Shown here one piece after another: positions 43,426 through 51,910 of a DNA stretch of 64,000 bases; position 1 is the stretch's first letter, and every line of letters starts with the position of its first letter. Under the pieces are notes generated by a model, which worked only from the letters and a program-made list of their open reading frames with translations, was not told the origin of the DNA and searched no databases. Source of the stretch: Clostridiaceae bacterium (GTDB lineage: Bacteria > Bacillota > Clostridia > Lachnospirales > Lachnospiraceae); assembly GCA_902363735.1 (NCBI GenBank), contig CABJBA010000001.1:992001-1056000 (forward strand), in the 5' to 3' direction. A program made the position numbers and the translations under genes.

Positions 43426-45195
43426 TTACCGGGAAATAGGTGTCCGGATGTCAGCCTTTTTGCTCCAGCCCCGGCTATTTTCCCTGGCATTTACAAAGTT
43501 CTTATAAATACCGCCCTTTTCCATCAAATCCTCATGAGTTCCCTCTTCTTCTAATTTTCCTTCCGCTACCACCAATATTTTATGGGCATGACGGATGGTA
43601 TTTAAACGGTGGGCAATCACCAGAAGGGTTTTTCCCTTGCACAGCTCGCTGATGGCCTGCTGAATATGGCTTTCGTTATCCGCATCCACACTGGCTGTTG
43701 CTTCATCCAAGATGACAATGGGAGCATTCTTTAAAATACATCGGGCAATGGAAATACGCTGCTGTTCACCTCCTGAAAGGCTTGCTCCTCCCTCTCCCAC
43801 CACAGTGTCAAAGCCCTCAGGCATAGCCATAATAAAATCGAAGCACCTTGCCTTTTGGGCTGCCTCCATTACTTCCTCGCGGCTGGCCCCAGGCCTTCCC
43901 ATGCTGATGTTATTGTAAATGGTATCCTGAAACAAATACACACGCTGAAACACCATGCTGATATGATCCATTAACTGGCTGAGAGGTACACTTCTTATAT
44001 CCTTTCCACGTACCAGAATCCGTCCGGACTTTACATCCCAAAACCGGGCCAGAAGGCTTGCTATAGTGGATTTTCCTCCGCCTGACGGCCCCACCAAAGC
44101 CAGCATCCGGTTTTTTTCAAGATCAAATGTGATGTTGCGAAGCACATCTTTTTCACCGTAGGCAAAGCTGACGTGTTCAAATTGTACCTCAGGAGCATCA
44201 CTTTCTTCAGGAATATCCTCAGTGCCTGTATCCAGAAGTTCCTGCTCTGCAAACACCGCCTCAATGCGGTCCATGCAGCTATCCATCACTGTAAGCCGTG
44301 CGCTTTGTCCGTACAGGGCTTTCAAAGGGCCGAATAAATCAAATACAAAAAGCATAATCCCAACCAGATAAGGCACATCCAGTTTTCCCTGAAAATACAA
44401 AAATATAGAAAGTGCTGTTATCACCACCACACCAAAGCCGTAGATCAGGTTTAACCCTCTCTGCCATGGAGTATGGTTCTCCTCAAAATCCAGGCTGGTG
44501 CGGCATGTCTCCAGAAAGCTGTCGGCAAGCGCCCTGGACTTTTCTCCCAGCAGGTTGTATGTTTTAATGATACCGATTCCCTCTGTAAAATCCAAAACCG
44601 CCTCAGTCAGGTTTTCAAGCTGTTCCTGACGGATCACCGAATCCTCAAGAGCTTCTTTTTTCAGTCCCCGCGCAGCCAGCAGAATCAGTAACAGTACAGC
44701 CAGCCCCGCAATTCCCAGCCATATATTAAAGTAACATATAAAGGCCAGCAAAATACCCTGGGAAAAGATATAGCTCATCATATCGGCCAGCACGCTCATG
44801 CCGTTTTCTTCAATGAATACCATATCAGTAGAAAGAACGGAACTGATCTTTCCTATATTTCCTTCTGTAAAATAGCCCATAGGCATCTTTCGCAGATGGG
44901 CTCCCAGCTCCATTCGTTTATCGGCAAAAAGGAGAAAACCTGCTGCTGACTGAAGCCGGTCTGAAATATTATGAAACAGTATTTGAAGCAGAAGAATGAC
45001 AACTAAAATAAATCCAATGCCCAGGGAAAGCTCTGGAGTTTCTGTTCCGTAATAAAAAGCAGAAAGTAAAAAAAGTGCAAGACCAATGGGTGCATTTTTT
45101 AAAATTCCTTTTAAAAACGAGAACACAAAGGCCAAGGCAATTCTGCCCTTGTACTTCCCTGAGGCATTGAAGATGCGTTTCATTAACACTGTCAT
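43426..45195 (-). CDS. ABC exporter half-transporter, second subunit of pair 2
   Basis: A 589-residue exporter-fold ABC protein: membrane domain to about residue 320, ATPase domain with Walker A GPSGGGKST, signature LSGGEQQR, Walker B IVILDEATAS. Both motifs needed for hydrolysis are intact. The ATG overlaps the stop of the upstream partner gene (ATGA), the same coupled arrangement as in the pair at 3153-6613. The pair is followed by TetR A and then the ECF operon. Pairs of this YbtP/YbtQ-like type next to an MptD-type ECF system are seen in other Firmicutes and are thought to act on one common, often metal-related, compound. Confidence 0.92.
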   Translation of the reverse strand: MTVLMKRIFNASGKYKGRIALAFVFSFLKGILKNAPIGLALFLLSAFYYGTETPELSLGIGFILVVILLLQILFHNISDRLQSAAGFLLFADKRMELGAHLRKMPMGYFTEGNIGKISSVLSTDMVFIEENGMSVLADMMSYIFSQGILLAFICYFNIWLGIAGLAVLLLILLAARGLKKEALEDSVIRQEQLENLTEAVLDFTEGIGIIKTYNLLGEKSRALADSFLETCRTSLDFEENHTPWQRGLNLIYGFGVVVITALSIFLYFQGKLDVPYLVGIMLFVFDLFGPLKALYGQSARLTVMDSCMDRIEAVFAEQELLDTGTEDIPEESDAPEVQFEHVSFAYGEKDVLRNITFDLEKNRMLALVGPSGGGKSTIASLLARFWDVKSGRILVRGKDIRSVPLSQLMDHISMVFQRVYLFQDTIYNNISMGRPGASREEVMEAAQKARCFDFIMAMPEGFDTVVGEGGASLSGGEQQRISIARCILKNAPIVILDEATASVDADNESHIQQAISELCKGKTLLVIAHRLNTIRHAHKILVVAEGKLEEEGTHEDLMEKGGIYKNFVNARENSRGWSKKADIRTPISR

Positions 45196-46943
45196 AATGT
45201 ATTACCCCCTTTCTCGGTGCTGACCTTCCACTCTGCGCTGCCCTGTGCTGCCTGCCAAAGTCTTTGATAGGCCGGACTGCTTATAAGCAGCTTTTCATGA
45301 GTTCCTGCTGCAGTTAAATTTCCTGCCTCCAGTACGCAGATCTGGTCGGCGTTTATGATGGAATGCAGCCTGTGAGCGATAACAATAACAGTCTTGCCCT
45401 CAATAACCTCAGCAATGGCCTGATTCATCTTTTCCTCATTCTCCGGGTCCATAAATGCTGTGGCTTCATCGAGAACCACAACAGGCGCATTTTTCAAAAT
45501 AGCCCTGGCTAAAGAAATCCTCTGCCGTTCTCCTCCAGAAAGCTGCTTGCCCCCGTCTCCTGCCATGGTGTAAATGCCTTTTTCCAGCCGGGTTAAAAAT
45601 TCGCCGCATTGGGCCTTTTGGGCTGCTTCCAGCACCTCTTCATCTGTTGCCTCCGGCCTGCCCAGCCGGATGTTCTCCAGCAGGCTTATATTGAATAAAA
45701 ACTGTTCCTGGGCCACATAAGATATTTGGCCGTTAAGGGCCTCCAGACTCATGTTTTTCACGTCCTGGCCTCCGATTCTGACAGAGCCTTCCGTCACATC
45801 GTAGAAATGAACCAACAGCCTGGCAAGTGTGCTTTTTCCGCTGCCGGATTCCCCCACCAGAGCGGTCAGACTGCCCTCCGGCACCTCAAGAGTTACGCCG
45901 TGGAGCACTTCAGCTTCTTTGTACCCAAAGCGTACGTTTTCAAAACCCACACTGTGATCCTTGCCGGAAAAGGGCTCTGATGACTGAATAAGAGGCGGTT
46001 CATTCATCATCTGCTCCAAACTGGATATGGTATAGCCAATGCGGGCCATAGTCGGCAAAAAACTTATGGCTCTGAGAAGAGGTCCGCTGATTCCAAAGGA
46101 CATGCACATCCCAAGGGCCAGACCAGGGAGAGTGGAATACCCCTTCATGACAAAATAGGAGCCAACCGGGAGAACAAAAAGGGCTACACAGGGAACCAGG
46201 CTGTTATAAATGGCCATCCACGGCCAGCATGCTTTGTACCAGGCCAGGGTAAAATCCCGGTAGCTTTTGATGTCCTTTTCATACTTGTGATATGATTCAC
46301 CGTCCCGGTTAAATACCTTAACCACCTCCATGCCATTGATATATTCCACAATGGTGTTGTTCATCTTTTGCGCCGACTCATAATAATCTCCCATCTTGGT
46401 CGTTCCACTCTGGTACATCATCATCATGGCTATTATTCCAAAGGGAAGGGAGGCCAGAGCCAGAAGAGCCATTCTCCAGTCTGCCAAAAACATTCCCAGG
46501 AATACCAGGACAGGGATAGTGATATTGGCAATTCCTTCCGGCAGGGCATGGGCAAGAGGCAGTTCAATTTTTTCAATGTCATCAATAAACATTTTTTTGA
46601 CAGCACCCACGCCTTTTTCCTGAATGACGCCCAAAGGCAGACTCTCCAGCTTTGCCTGCAAGGAAATCCGCAGGTTTTTCAAAGTGTTGTAGGCTGCGTT
46701 GTGGGAAAGAGAAAGTCCCCATATGTAAAGCACCGCATACAGCACTGTGCATACTGCAATGGCTGCAGTACGCCAAATCATGTACTCCGCTGTAACCGCT
46801 TCCCCCATGAGCAGAGGCCGGATGATCTGGTATATAAACCAGAATGGCAGCACCTGCATCACCATGCCTGCCAGCATGGCTGCAACAGCACAGTAAGTTG
46901 TTTTTCGATGCTCACCGGCATATTCCAGTACCTTTTTAAACAA
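45192..46943 (-). CDS. ABC exporter half-transporter, first subunit of pair 2
   Basis: A 583-residue exporter-fold ABC protein with Walker A GESGSGKST, signature LSGGERQR and Walker B VVVLDEATA. The start codon is TTG at 46943 with a perfect AAGGAGGG 7 bases upstream; no ATG is nearby. A 20-bp perfect palindrome lies 28 bases upstream of the start, so this is the first gene of the operon and repression by a TetR dimer would block it. Confidence 0.92.
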   Translation of the reverse strand: MFKKVLEYAGEHRKTTYCAVAAMLAGMVMQVLPFWFIYQIIRPLLMGEAVTAEYMIWRTAAIAVCTVLYAVLYIWGLSLSHNAAYNTLKNLRISLQAKLESLPLGVIQEKGVGAVKKMFIDDIEKIELPLAHALPEGIANITIPVLVFLGMFLADWRMALLALASLPFGIIAMMMMYQSGTTKMGDYYESAQKMNNTIVEYINGMEVVKVFNRDGESYHKYEKDIKSYRDFTLAWYKACWPWMAIYNSLVPCVALFVLPVGSYFVMKGYSTLPGLALGMCMSFGISGPLLRAISFLPTMARIGYTISSLEQMMNEPPLIQSSEPFSGKDHSVGFENVRFGYKEAEVLHGVTLEVPEGSLTALVGESGSGKSTLARLLVHFYDVTEGSVRIGGQDVKNMSLEALNGQISYVAQEQFLFNISLLENIRLGRPEATDEEVLEAAQKAQCGEFLTRLEKGIYTMAGDGGKQLSGGERQRISLARAILKNAPVVVLDEATAFMDPENEEKMNQAIAEVIEGKTVIVIAHRLHSIINADQICVLEAGNLTAAGTHEKLLISSPAYQRLWQAAQGSAEWKVSTEKGGNTL

Positions 46944-46970
46944 AATAAATCCCTCCTTTTTAATTGACTT

Positions 46971-46990
46971 TGGTTAGTTTAAACTAACCA
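46971..46990. promoter_or_regulatory. perfect 20-bp palindromic operator of the ABC pair
   Basis: TGGTTAGTTTAAACTAACCA, fully self-complementary. It lies between the second TetR gene and the ABC pair and has a related half-conserved copy before the ECF S gene. Confidence 0.8.
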
Positions 46991-47035
46991 CATGACAAGC
47001 AGAAATCCCTCTCCAAAGGGATTACTGATCGCAGG

Positions 47036-47659
47036 TTAAATAACGGATGTGTGAAACCCCAACGCCCGGTTCCAGTCAAACAGACTGCATATGAGATCAC
47101 TGTGGACCTCTAGCTGATCCCATGTATATCCATGGATAAAAGGTTCGCATACAGTCGTCCAGAATGCAGAAAGCAGAATGTGCATTTCCTCCATGGAAAT
47201 ATCTCCATGAGCAAGCCCCCGGGTTTTGGCTTCCTGAAAATATTCGTAGGTCTTGGCCGTCATTTTTTCTGTCAGGTCGTGCTGAAAATTTGCATACCGG
47301 GTCCCTCCTGCACAGGAAATAAGCATAGTAAAACCATCGTGGTATTCATAAAGGAACCGAAACCATTCCAGCATGCTTTCTCCCATCTCCCACGCACTGA
47401 CCAGCTCTTCATCGGAAAGGTCCCTTGCCTGGGCAGAGCTTCTCATTTCCACAAAGGCATCCAGAGCTGCAACCGTATCCGACACCACTGCACAGAACAA
47501 ATCTTCCTTTCCCTTGTACCGCTTGTAAAGAGCCCCTGTCGTAACCCCTGCTTCCTGGCAGATTGCCTTTAAAGATGCTTTTTCAAATCCATGAGTAAGA
47601 AACTCCTTTTTTGCACGTTCCATAATCCGCGGGTCAATGGAACGGTCTGGCTTTGACAT
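47036..47659 (-). CDS. TetR-family regulator B
   Basis: A 207-residue TetR regulator (DPRIMERAKKEFLTHGF, then LKAICQEAGVTTGALYKRYKGKEDLF). AGGAGG is 8 bases before the ATG. It is upstream of and collinear with the ABC pair. Its own upstream region contains an inverted repeat CTGATAA-5-TTATCGG (47684-47702) that is probably the autoregulatory site. TetR A and TetR B are distinct proteins that share general architecture only, so two ligands may control this locus. Confidence 0.92.
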   Translation of the reverse strand: MSKPDRSIDPRIMERAKKEFLTHGFEKASLKAICQEAGVTTGALYKRYKGKEDLFCAVVSDTVAALDAFVEMRSSAQARDLSDEELVSAWEMGESMLEWFRFLYEYHDGFTMLISCAGGTRYANFQHDLTEKMTAKTYEYFQEAKTRGLAHGDISMEEMHILLSAFWTTVCEPFIHGYTWDQLEVHSDLICSLFDWNRALGFHTSVI

Positions 47660-47683
47660 GTATTATTTCACCTCCTTACATAA

Positions 47684-47702
47684 CTGATAATCGAGTTATC
47701 GG
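47684..47702. promoter_or_regulatory. candidate operator of TetR B
   Basis: CTGATAA-TCGAG-TTATCGG, six of seven arm positions complementary; further TTATCAG copies follow within 25 bases. Confidence 0.5.
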
Positions 47703-47778
47703 TATTCCATTTATCAGTTTATCAGGTCGTATCCAGATTGTCAATAAACAATCTATATATGCCGCATTATTTTTAATA

Positions 47779-49662
47779 TTATGCTTTTTTTCTCCATTTT
47801 AATAATAATGACGAATTGATAATCACTGCAATAGAACCTGCATTGTGCACCAGTGCTCCTGCAACAGGGTTAAGCACTCCGGAAACAGCCAGAGCAATGG
47901 CAAGAAAGTTCAATCCCATGGAAAACGCCAGGTTGTATTTGATGGTTGTCATCATCTTTCTGGAAAGAGCCAGTAAATGAGGCAGTTCTTTCACCTCATC
48001 ATCCACAAGAGCAATATCTGCAGCATCAACTGCAATATCGCTTCCTATCCCTCCCATAGCAATACCCACATCCGCCATTTTCAGGGCAGGGGCATCATTG
48101 ACTCCGTCACCGATCATGCAGATTTTCTCCCCGGCTTTTTGGCAGGCATTAATCCGTTTCAGCTTATCCTCCGGCAGACAGTTTGCGTACACCTCTTCTA
48201 TGTACAGTTTTCCCGCAATGGCTTTAGCAGCATTTTCATTATCCCCCGTCAGCAAAACAGGCTGAATTTTTAATTTCTTCAACTGCTCTATCATTTGCCC
48301 GCTCTCCTTCCGGACCGTATCTGACAAAACGGCAAAACCGGCAAGGGCCTGATCAACTGCAATATAAATGACTGTACACCCCTGTGAAAAATACTGTTCT
48401 GCCTCCTCCTTTAAGTTTCCGGGAAGCAGCATGCCATTGGCGGATATGATTTTTTCATTTCCGGCAAGAAGTTTTTTTCCGCCAACAACAGCAGATACGC
48501 CCTCCCCAGGCATCATCTGAAAATCCTCCGGAGGCAAAACAGAACTTCCCGTTTCCTGCTTATAACAGCGGACCACCGCCTTGCCCAGTGGATGCTCGGA
48601 TAACAGCTCTGCCGAAGCAATAAGCCCATATAAATCCCGTTCCGGATACTGGTGAATCATGCTTTTTACCTCTATAACCTGGGGGTTACCATAAGTGAGG
48701 GTTCCCGTTTTGTCAAACGCGATCTTAGTAACAAGGGCCAAACGTTCCAGGGCATCCCCTTCCCGGACCAGAAAACCGTGTCCCGTGGCATTTCCAATAG
48801 CCGCCATTATTGCCGTAGGGGTGGCAAGAACCAGGGCACAGGGACAAAATACAACCAGAATGGTGACAGCCCGGATCACTTCCCCTGTCACAAGCCATGT
48901 TATGGCGGCGGCGGTAAGGGCCGTCACCACGATCCAGGTGGCCCACCGGTCTGCTACGCCCACAATTTTTGCTTTTCCCGCATCTGCCGACTGAACAAGA
49001 CGGATCATCCGCTGAATGGAGCTGTCCTCTCCCACTCTGGAGGCCTTCATTTCAAATGCACCGAATTGATTAGACGTTCCGCTGGACACCTGGTCCCCGG
49101 CGCTCTTATCCACGGGAAGAGACTCTCCCGTCATAACAGCCTGGTTGACAGAGGTCTGACCGGATACCAGAACTCCATCCACTGGAATGGTTTCTCCTGG
49201 AAGTACACGAAGGATGTCGTCTACCTGCACCTGCTGGGCAGCAATGATCTGTTCCTGACCGTTTCTTATGATTCTTGCTGTCTGGGGGGTCAGCCGGATG
49301 AGCTTTTCAATTCCGGCCCTTGCCTTTGCAACAGTTAAATCCTCCAGCAAGGCCCCAAGCTGCATGATAAAGGCCACCTCTCCGGCTGCAAAGTCCTCCC
49401 CAATGCAGACTGCCGCAATCAAGGCCAAAGAAACAAGAACATCGGCCTTAATATCAAAGGAAGTAATAAGCCCTATGATTGCCTCCAGTATAATGGGAAT
49501 TCCGCACAGCACAATAGCGATCCAGGCAGCATTAAAGGGCAGGGGGAGCAAGTTAAAAATACTGATAACCAGTGCCGCCCCGGAAACTGCCAGGAAAATA
49601 ATGTCCTTTTTTGTACCGCCTGTTTCCATAAATCCTTCTATTTTTTCTATAATGTAATCCAT
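47779..49662 (-). CDS. heavy-metal P1B-type ATPase under CsoR-type operators
   Basis: A 627-residue metal ATPase without an N-terminal metal-binding domain. CPC at residues 273-275, DKTGT at 317-321, SEHPL, GDGVNDAP, and HNAGS in the last helix. It is a paralogue of the ATPase at 24304. Two CsoR-type operator sequences lie directly before it (49677-49718) and a csoR gene follows upstream on the same strand, which points to copper export. The last-helix motif is not that of CopA, so the metal is still uncertain. AAAGGAGG precedes the ATG. Confidence 0.92.
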   Translation of the reverse strand: MDYIIEKIEGFMETGGTKKDIIFLAVSGAALVISIFNLLPLPFNAAWIAIVLCGIPIILEAIIGLITSFDIKADVLVSLALIAAVCIGEDFAAGEVAFIMQLGALLEDLTVAKARAGIEKLIRLTPQTARIIRNGQEQIIAAQQVQVDDILRVLPGETIPVDGVLVSGQTSVNQAVMTGESLPVDKSAGDQVSSGTSNQFGAFEMKASRVGEDSSIQRMIRLVQSADAGKAKIVGVADRWATWIVVTALTAAAITWLVTGEVIRAVTILVVFCPCALVLATPTAIMAAIGNATGHGFLVREGDALERLALVTKIAFDKTGTLTYGNPQVIEVKSMIHQYPERDLYGLIASAELLSEHPLGKAVVRCYKQETGSSVLPPEDFQMMPGEGVSAVVGGKKLLAGNEKIISANGMLLPGNLKEEAEQYFSQGCTVIYIAVDQALAGFAVLSDTVRKESGQMIEQLKKLKIQPVLLTGDNENAAKAIAGKLYIEEVYANCLPEDKLKRINACQKAGEKICMIGDGVNDAPALKMADVGIAMGGIGSDIAVDAADIALVDDEVKELPHLLALSRKMMTTIKYNLAFSMGLNFLAIALAVSGVLNPVAGALVHNAGSIAVIINSSLLLKWRKKA

Positions 49663-49676
49663 AAAGCCTCCTTTTT

Positions 49677-49692
49677 ATACCTATAGGGGTAT
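49677..49692. promoter_or_regulatory. CsoR-type operator 1
   Basis: ATACCTATAGGGGTAT, an imperfect GC-core palindrome of the type bound by CsoR, 15 bases before the ATPase start. Confidence 0.75.
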
Positions 49693-49702
49693 GTGTATAT
49701 TG

Positions 49703-49718
49703 ATACCATAGGGGGTAT
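49703..49718. promoter_or_regulatory. CsoR-type operator 2
   Basis: ATACCATAGGGGGTAT, a second copy 26 bases from the first. Confidence 0.75.
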
Positions 49719-49728
49719 GGGTTTGTCA

Positions 49729-49767
49729 AGAAAAAAAAGAAAAACAGCCATTGAAAAACGGCTGTTT
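49729..49767 (-). terminator. intrinsic terminator of csoR
   Basis: Stem AAACAGCC/GGCTGTTT with a 10-base loop is followed on the minus strand by TTCTTTTTTTT. Confidence 0.85.
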
Positions 49768-49772
49768 GTGAA

Positions 49773-50048
49773 CTACGTGAGATTTGCAAATCGCTCCACT
49801 GCTTTTGTGAAATTTTCAATTGTTCTGTCTGCATCACCGTGTTCAATTCCGTCACGCACACAGTGCCTGATATGTCCTTCCAGAACCACCTGTCCTGCCT
49901 TATGCAGGGCCGATTTAGCCGCATTGATCTGGGAAAGAATGTCCTCGCAGGGAACATCTTCATCAATCATACGCTCAATAGCCTGGACCTGTCCCACGAT
50001 CTTTTTCAATCTGCGGTGCAGATTATCTGAATCCATACATTGCTTCAT
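49773..50048 (-). CDS. csoR: CsoR-family metal-sensing repressor
   Basis: A 91-residue all-helical repressor. It starts MKQCMDSDNLHRRLKKIVGQVQ-type sequence with the metal ligands Cys34, His59 and Cys63 in the same spacing as the copper sensor CsoR (C-25-H-4-C). This supports Cu(I) as the signal. The start at 50048 has GGAGG 8 bases upstream; the longer open frame has no ribosome-binding site. One operator is in its own leader and two precede the ATPase gene, so it represses both. Confidence 0.92.
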   Translation of the reverse strand: MKQCMDSDNLHRRLKKIVGQVQAIERMIDEDVPCEDILSQINAAKSALHKAGQVVLEGHIRHCVRDGIEHGDADRTIENFTKAVERFANLT

Positions 50049-50060
50049 ATTTCCACCTCC

Positions 50061-50076
50061 ATACCAATAGGGGTAT
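50061..50076. promoter_or_regulatory. CsoR-type operator 3 (autoregulatory)
   Basis: ATACCAATAGGGGTAT, 13 bases before the csoR start. Confidence 0.75.
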
Positions 50077-50157
50077 ACGTACATCTTACTTCCCGGCCCC
50101 ATCTTTGTCAAGGCCGGATCAAATCCCTTCGCCGTGGAAACGAAAAATACCAACTTT

Positions 50158-51054
50158 TTACGTTTCATCAAAAATGTCCCGGAAAGCTCCATTATATTTC
50201 ACAAAAACATCAATCAGAAGAGGATCAAAGTGACTTCCCCTGCCCTCAGAGATGATTTCCATGCTCTTTTCATGGCTGTAGCCTTCCTTATACACCCGCT
50301 TTGACCGCAGGGCGTCATACACATCCGATAAAGCCATGATTCTGGCTGATATGGGAATCTCCTCTCCCTTCAAGCCTCTTGGATACCCGCTTCCATCCCA
50401 CTTTTCATGGTGGCAGAGGGTGATTTCCAGCCCAACTTTAATAAAAGCACTTCCGGAATCCTTTTTATCAATGCTGAAAAGAGTCTGATAACCGATTGTT
50501 GTATGGTTTTTCATTACTTCAAATTCCTCAGGGGTAAGCTTGCCTGGCTTTAATAGAATAGAATCCGGAATTCCCACCTTTCCAATATCATGGAGAGGAC
50601 TGGCCTGAGTAACACTCTCAATGAAACCGGAATCAATTTCCTCTTCATGAACCCCCATTTCCAAAAGCTTTTCCGCCATAAAGCGGCAATAACTGGAAGT
50701 CCTGACGATATGCTCCCCTGTTTCATCATCTCTGGATTCCGAAAGCTTTACCATTGCATGAATGGTAGCCATCTGAGAATTAGATACTTCCTTCACCTTT
50801 TCCCGTACCAGATCTTCTAAATGATGATTATATTTCTTCAGCTTTGCATCCCGTATTTCCAATTCCCTGCTCTTTAGTTCCAGCGCCTTTGACACTTCCA
50901 CATAACGCTCCATAATCTCTGAAACCAGTGCGGTCTGAATATGGTTATCCACTTTCTCTGCAAAGTTCTCCAGCAAAATCTTGACATATTCATCTGGTTC
51001 TGACTGCCCTAATACAAGCTGGCTTTCCGGTAAAATGGCAGCCCCCCTTCTCAC
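50158..51054 (-). CDS. HD-GYP domain phosphohydrolase
   Basis: A 298-residue protein. Residues 50-95 form a coiled coil; the HD-GYP domain follows with HD at 155-156 (SPLHDIGK) and GYP at 223-225 (HEKWDGSGYPRG). HD-GYP enzymes hydrolyse cyclic di-GMP or related dinucleotides. The start codon is GTG at 51054 overlapping the upstream stop (GTGA) with AAAGGGGG before it. There is no receiver domain, so the input may come from the coupled diiron protein upstream. Confidence 0.9.
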   Translation of the reverse strand: MRRGAAILPESQLVLGQSEPDEYVKILLENFAEKVDNHIQTALVSEIMERYVEVSKALELKSRELEIRDAKLKKYNHHLEDLVREKVKEVSNSQMATIHAMVKLSESRDDETGEHIVRTSSYCRFMAEKLLEMGVHEEEIDSGFIESVTQASPLHDIGKVGIPDSILLKPGKLTPEEFEVMKNHTTIGYQTLFSIDKKDSGSAFIKVGLEITLCHHEKWDGSGYPRGLKGEEIPISARIMALSDVYDALRSKRVYKEGYSHEKSMEIISEGRGSHFDPLLIDVFVKYNGAFRDIFDET

Positions 51055-51872
51055 GTTCTCTCCCCCTTTAGAAAATAGTCAATTCCCATATACTCCAGTT
51101 CCCTCAGCCTCTTAATTACAGCCTTTTGAGATTCAGGAGTATCTAGAATGCTCCCGTGCTGGGGAGCAATCATAGAAATATCCAGTTCTTCCATTCGATC
51201 CAATGCATACCGCAGTGCTCTCTTTGAGGGCATAATACGCTTGTGAAAATTAATGATACCTTTCATCTGGCATAGCTGCTTTGTCACAGGGCAGATTTTC
51301 TCAGGCGTACAATTCATACATGAGCTGCTGATCAACGTAAACAAATCCCAGTCATTGTCATAGCTTCCGAAAATATCACTGCTGAATAATATCTTTGTCT
51401 TTGTATCATATGTAACGAAACTTCCCGGAGAGTGGGAATGGGGCGTCCGGATAAACTCCAGACGCCTGCCGTTTCCAAACTCATAGTGAAAGCCCATTTG
51501 TTCAATGCACTGTTTAGGAGATTGCATAGAATAATATTTGATAAAAATATTATTTTCGTAATGGGAAATAATTTTCAAATCTCTGCTGTTAATAAGGGTT
51601 TCTATATGAGGAATATTCCCGCATAAATCCGGATCATAATGCTGATAAATCAGGCGCTTGATCTGTCCCGGGCTGATACCTGTCCGCATGATCTTCAGCA
51701 TGACAGTACTGAAATCCTCCCTGCTTCCGCTGTCAATGAGAACCGCTTCTTTGCCGTCAACAATCAAATAAGGATTGCAGTGAAGACCTGCTGATTCATC
51801 AAAAAAGCCCACCCAGTAGACCCCTTCGGCGATTTCCACATACTCCTTATAGTTCAAATCCTGTTTATTCAT
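51051..51872 (-). CDS. beta-lactamase-fold diiron protein (ODP/FDP-like)
   Basis: A 273-residue metallo-beta-lactamase-fold protein without a flavodoxin domain. The ligand set is that of flavodiiron/oxygen-binding diiron proteins: H78, D80, D82 in QHYDPD (Glu replaced by Asp at position 80), H145 or H147 in TPHSHSPGS, D166 in SSDIFGS and H239 in APQHGS. A cysteine-rich insertion lies at 185-201 (CMNC...C...C). Such proteins bind oxygen or nitric oxide. The stop overlaps the HD-GYP start, so the pair is translated together. GGGAGG precedes the ATG. Confidence 0.85.
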   Translation of the reverse strand: MNKQDLNYKEYVEIAEGVYWVGFFDESAGLHCNPYLIVDGKEAVLIDSGSREDFSTVMLKIMRTGISPGQIKRLIYQHYDPDLCGNIPHIETLINSRDLKIISHYENNIFIKYYSMQSPKQCIEQMGFHYEFGNGRRLEFIRTPHSHSPGSFVTYDTKTKILFSSDIFGSYDNDWDLFTLISSSCMNCTPEKICPVTKQLCQMKGIINFHKRIMPSKRALRYALDRMEELDISMIAPQHGSILDTPESQKAVIKRLRELEYMGIDYFLKGERT

Positions 51873-51910
51873 TTGTATTTTCCTCCCGTATCTGCCTGTA
51901 AAGACCCTTA

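Noticed and set aside
46368..46967. Open frame of 199 codons opposite the ABC gene
   Set aside because: Shadow of the ABC transporter gene, and it overlaps the operator region.
46971..46990. Palindrome as a terminator of TetR B
   Set aside because: No T-run follows on either strand and there is no loop; it has the form of a protein-binding site.
50049..50192. Longer N-terminus for CsoR
   Set aside because: The extension covers the operator and leader; the perfect ribosome-binding site and normal family length support the start at 50048.
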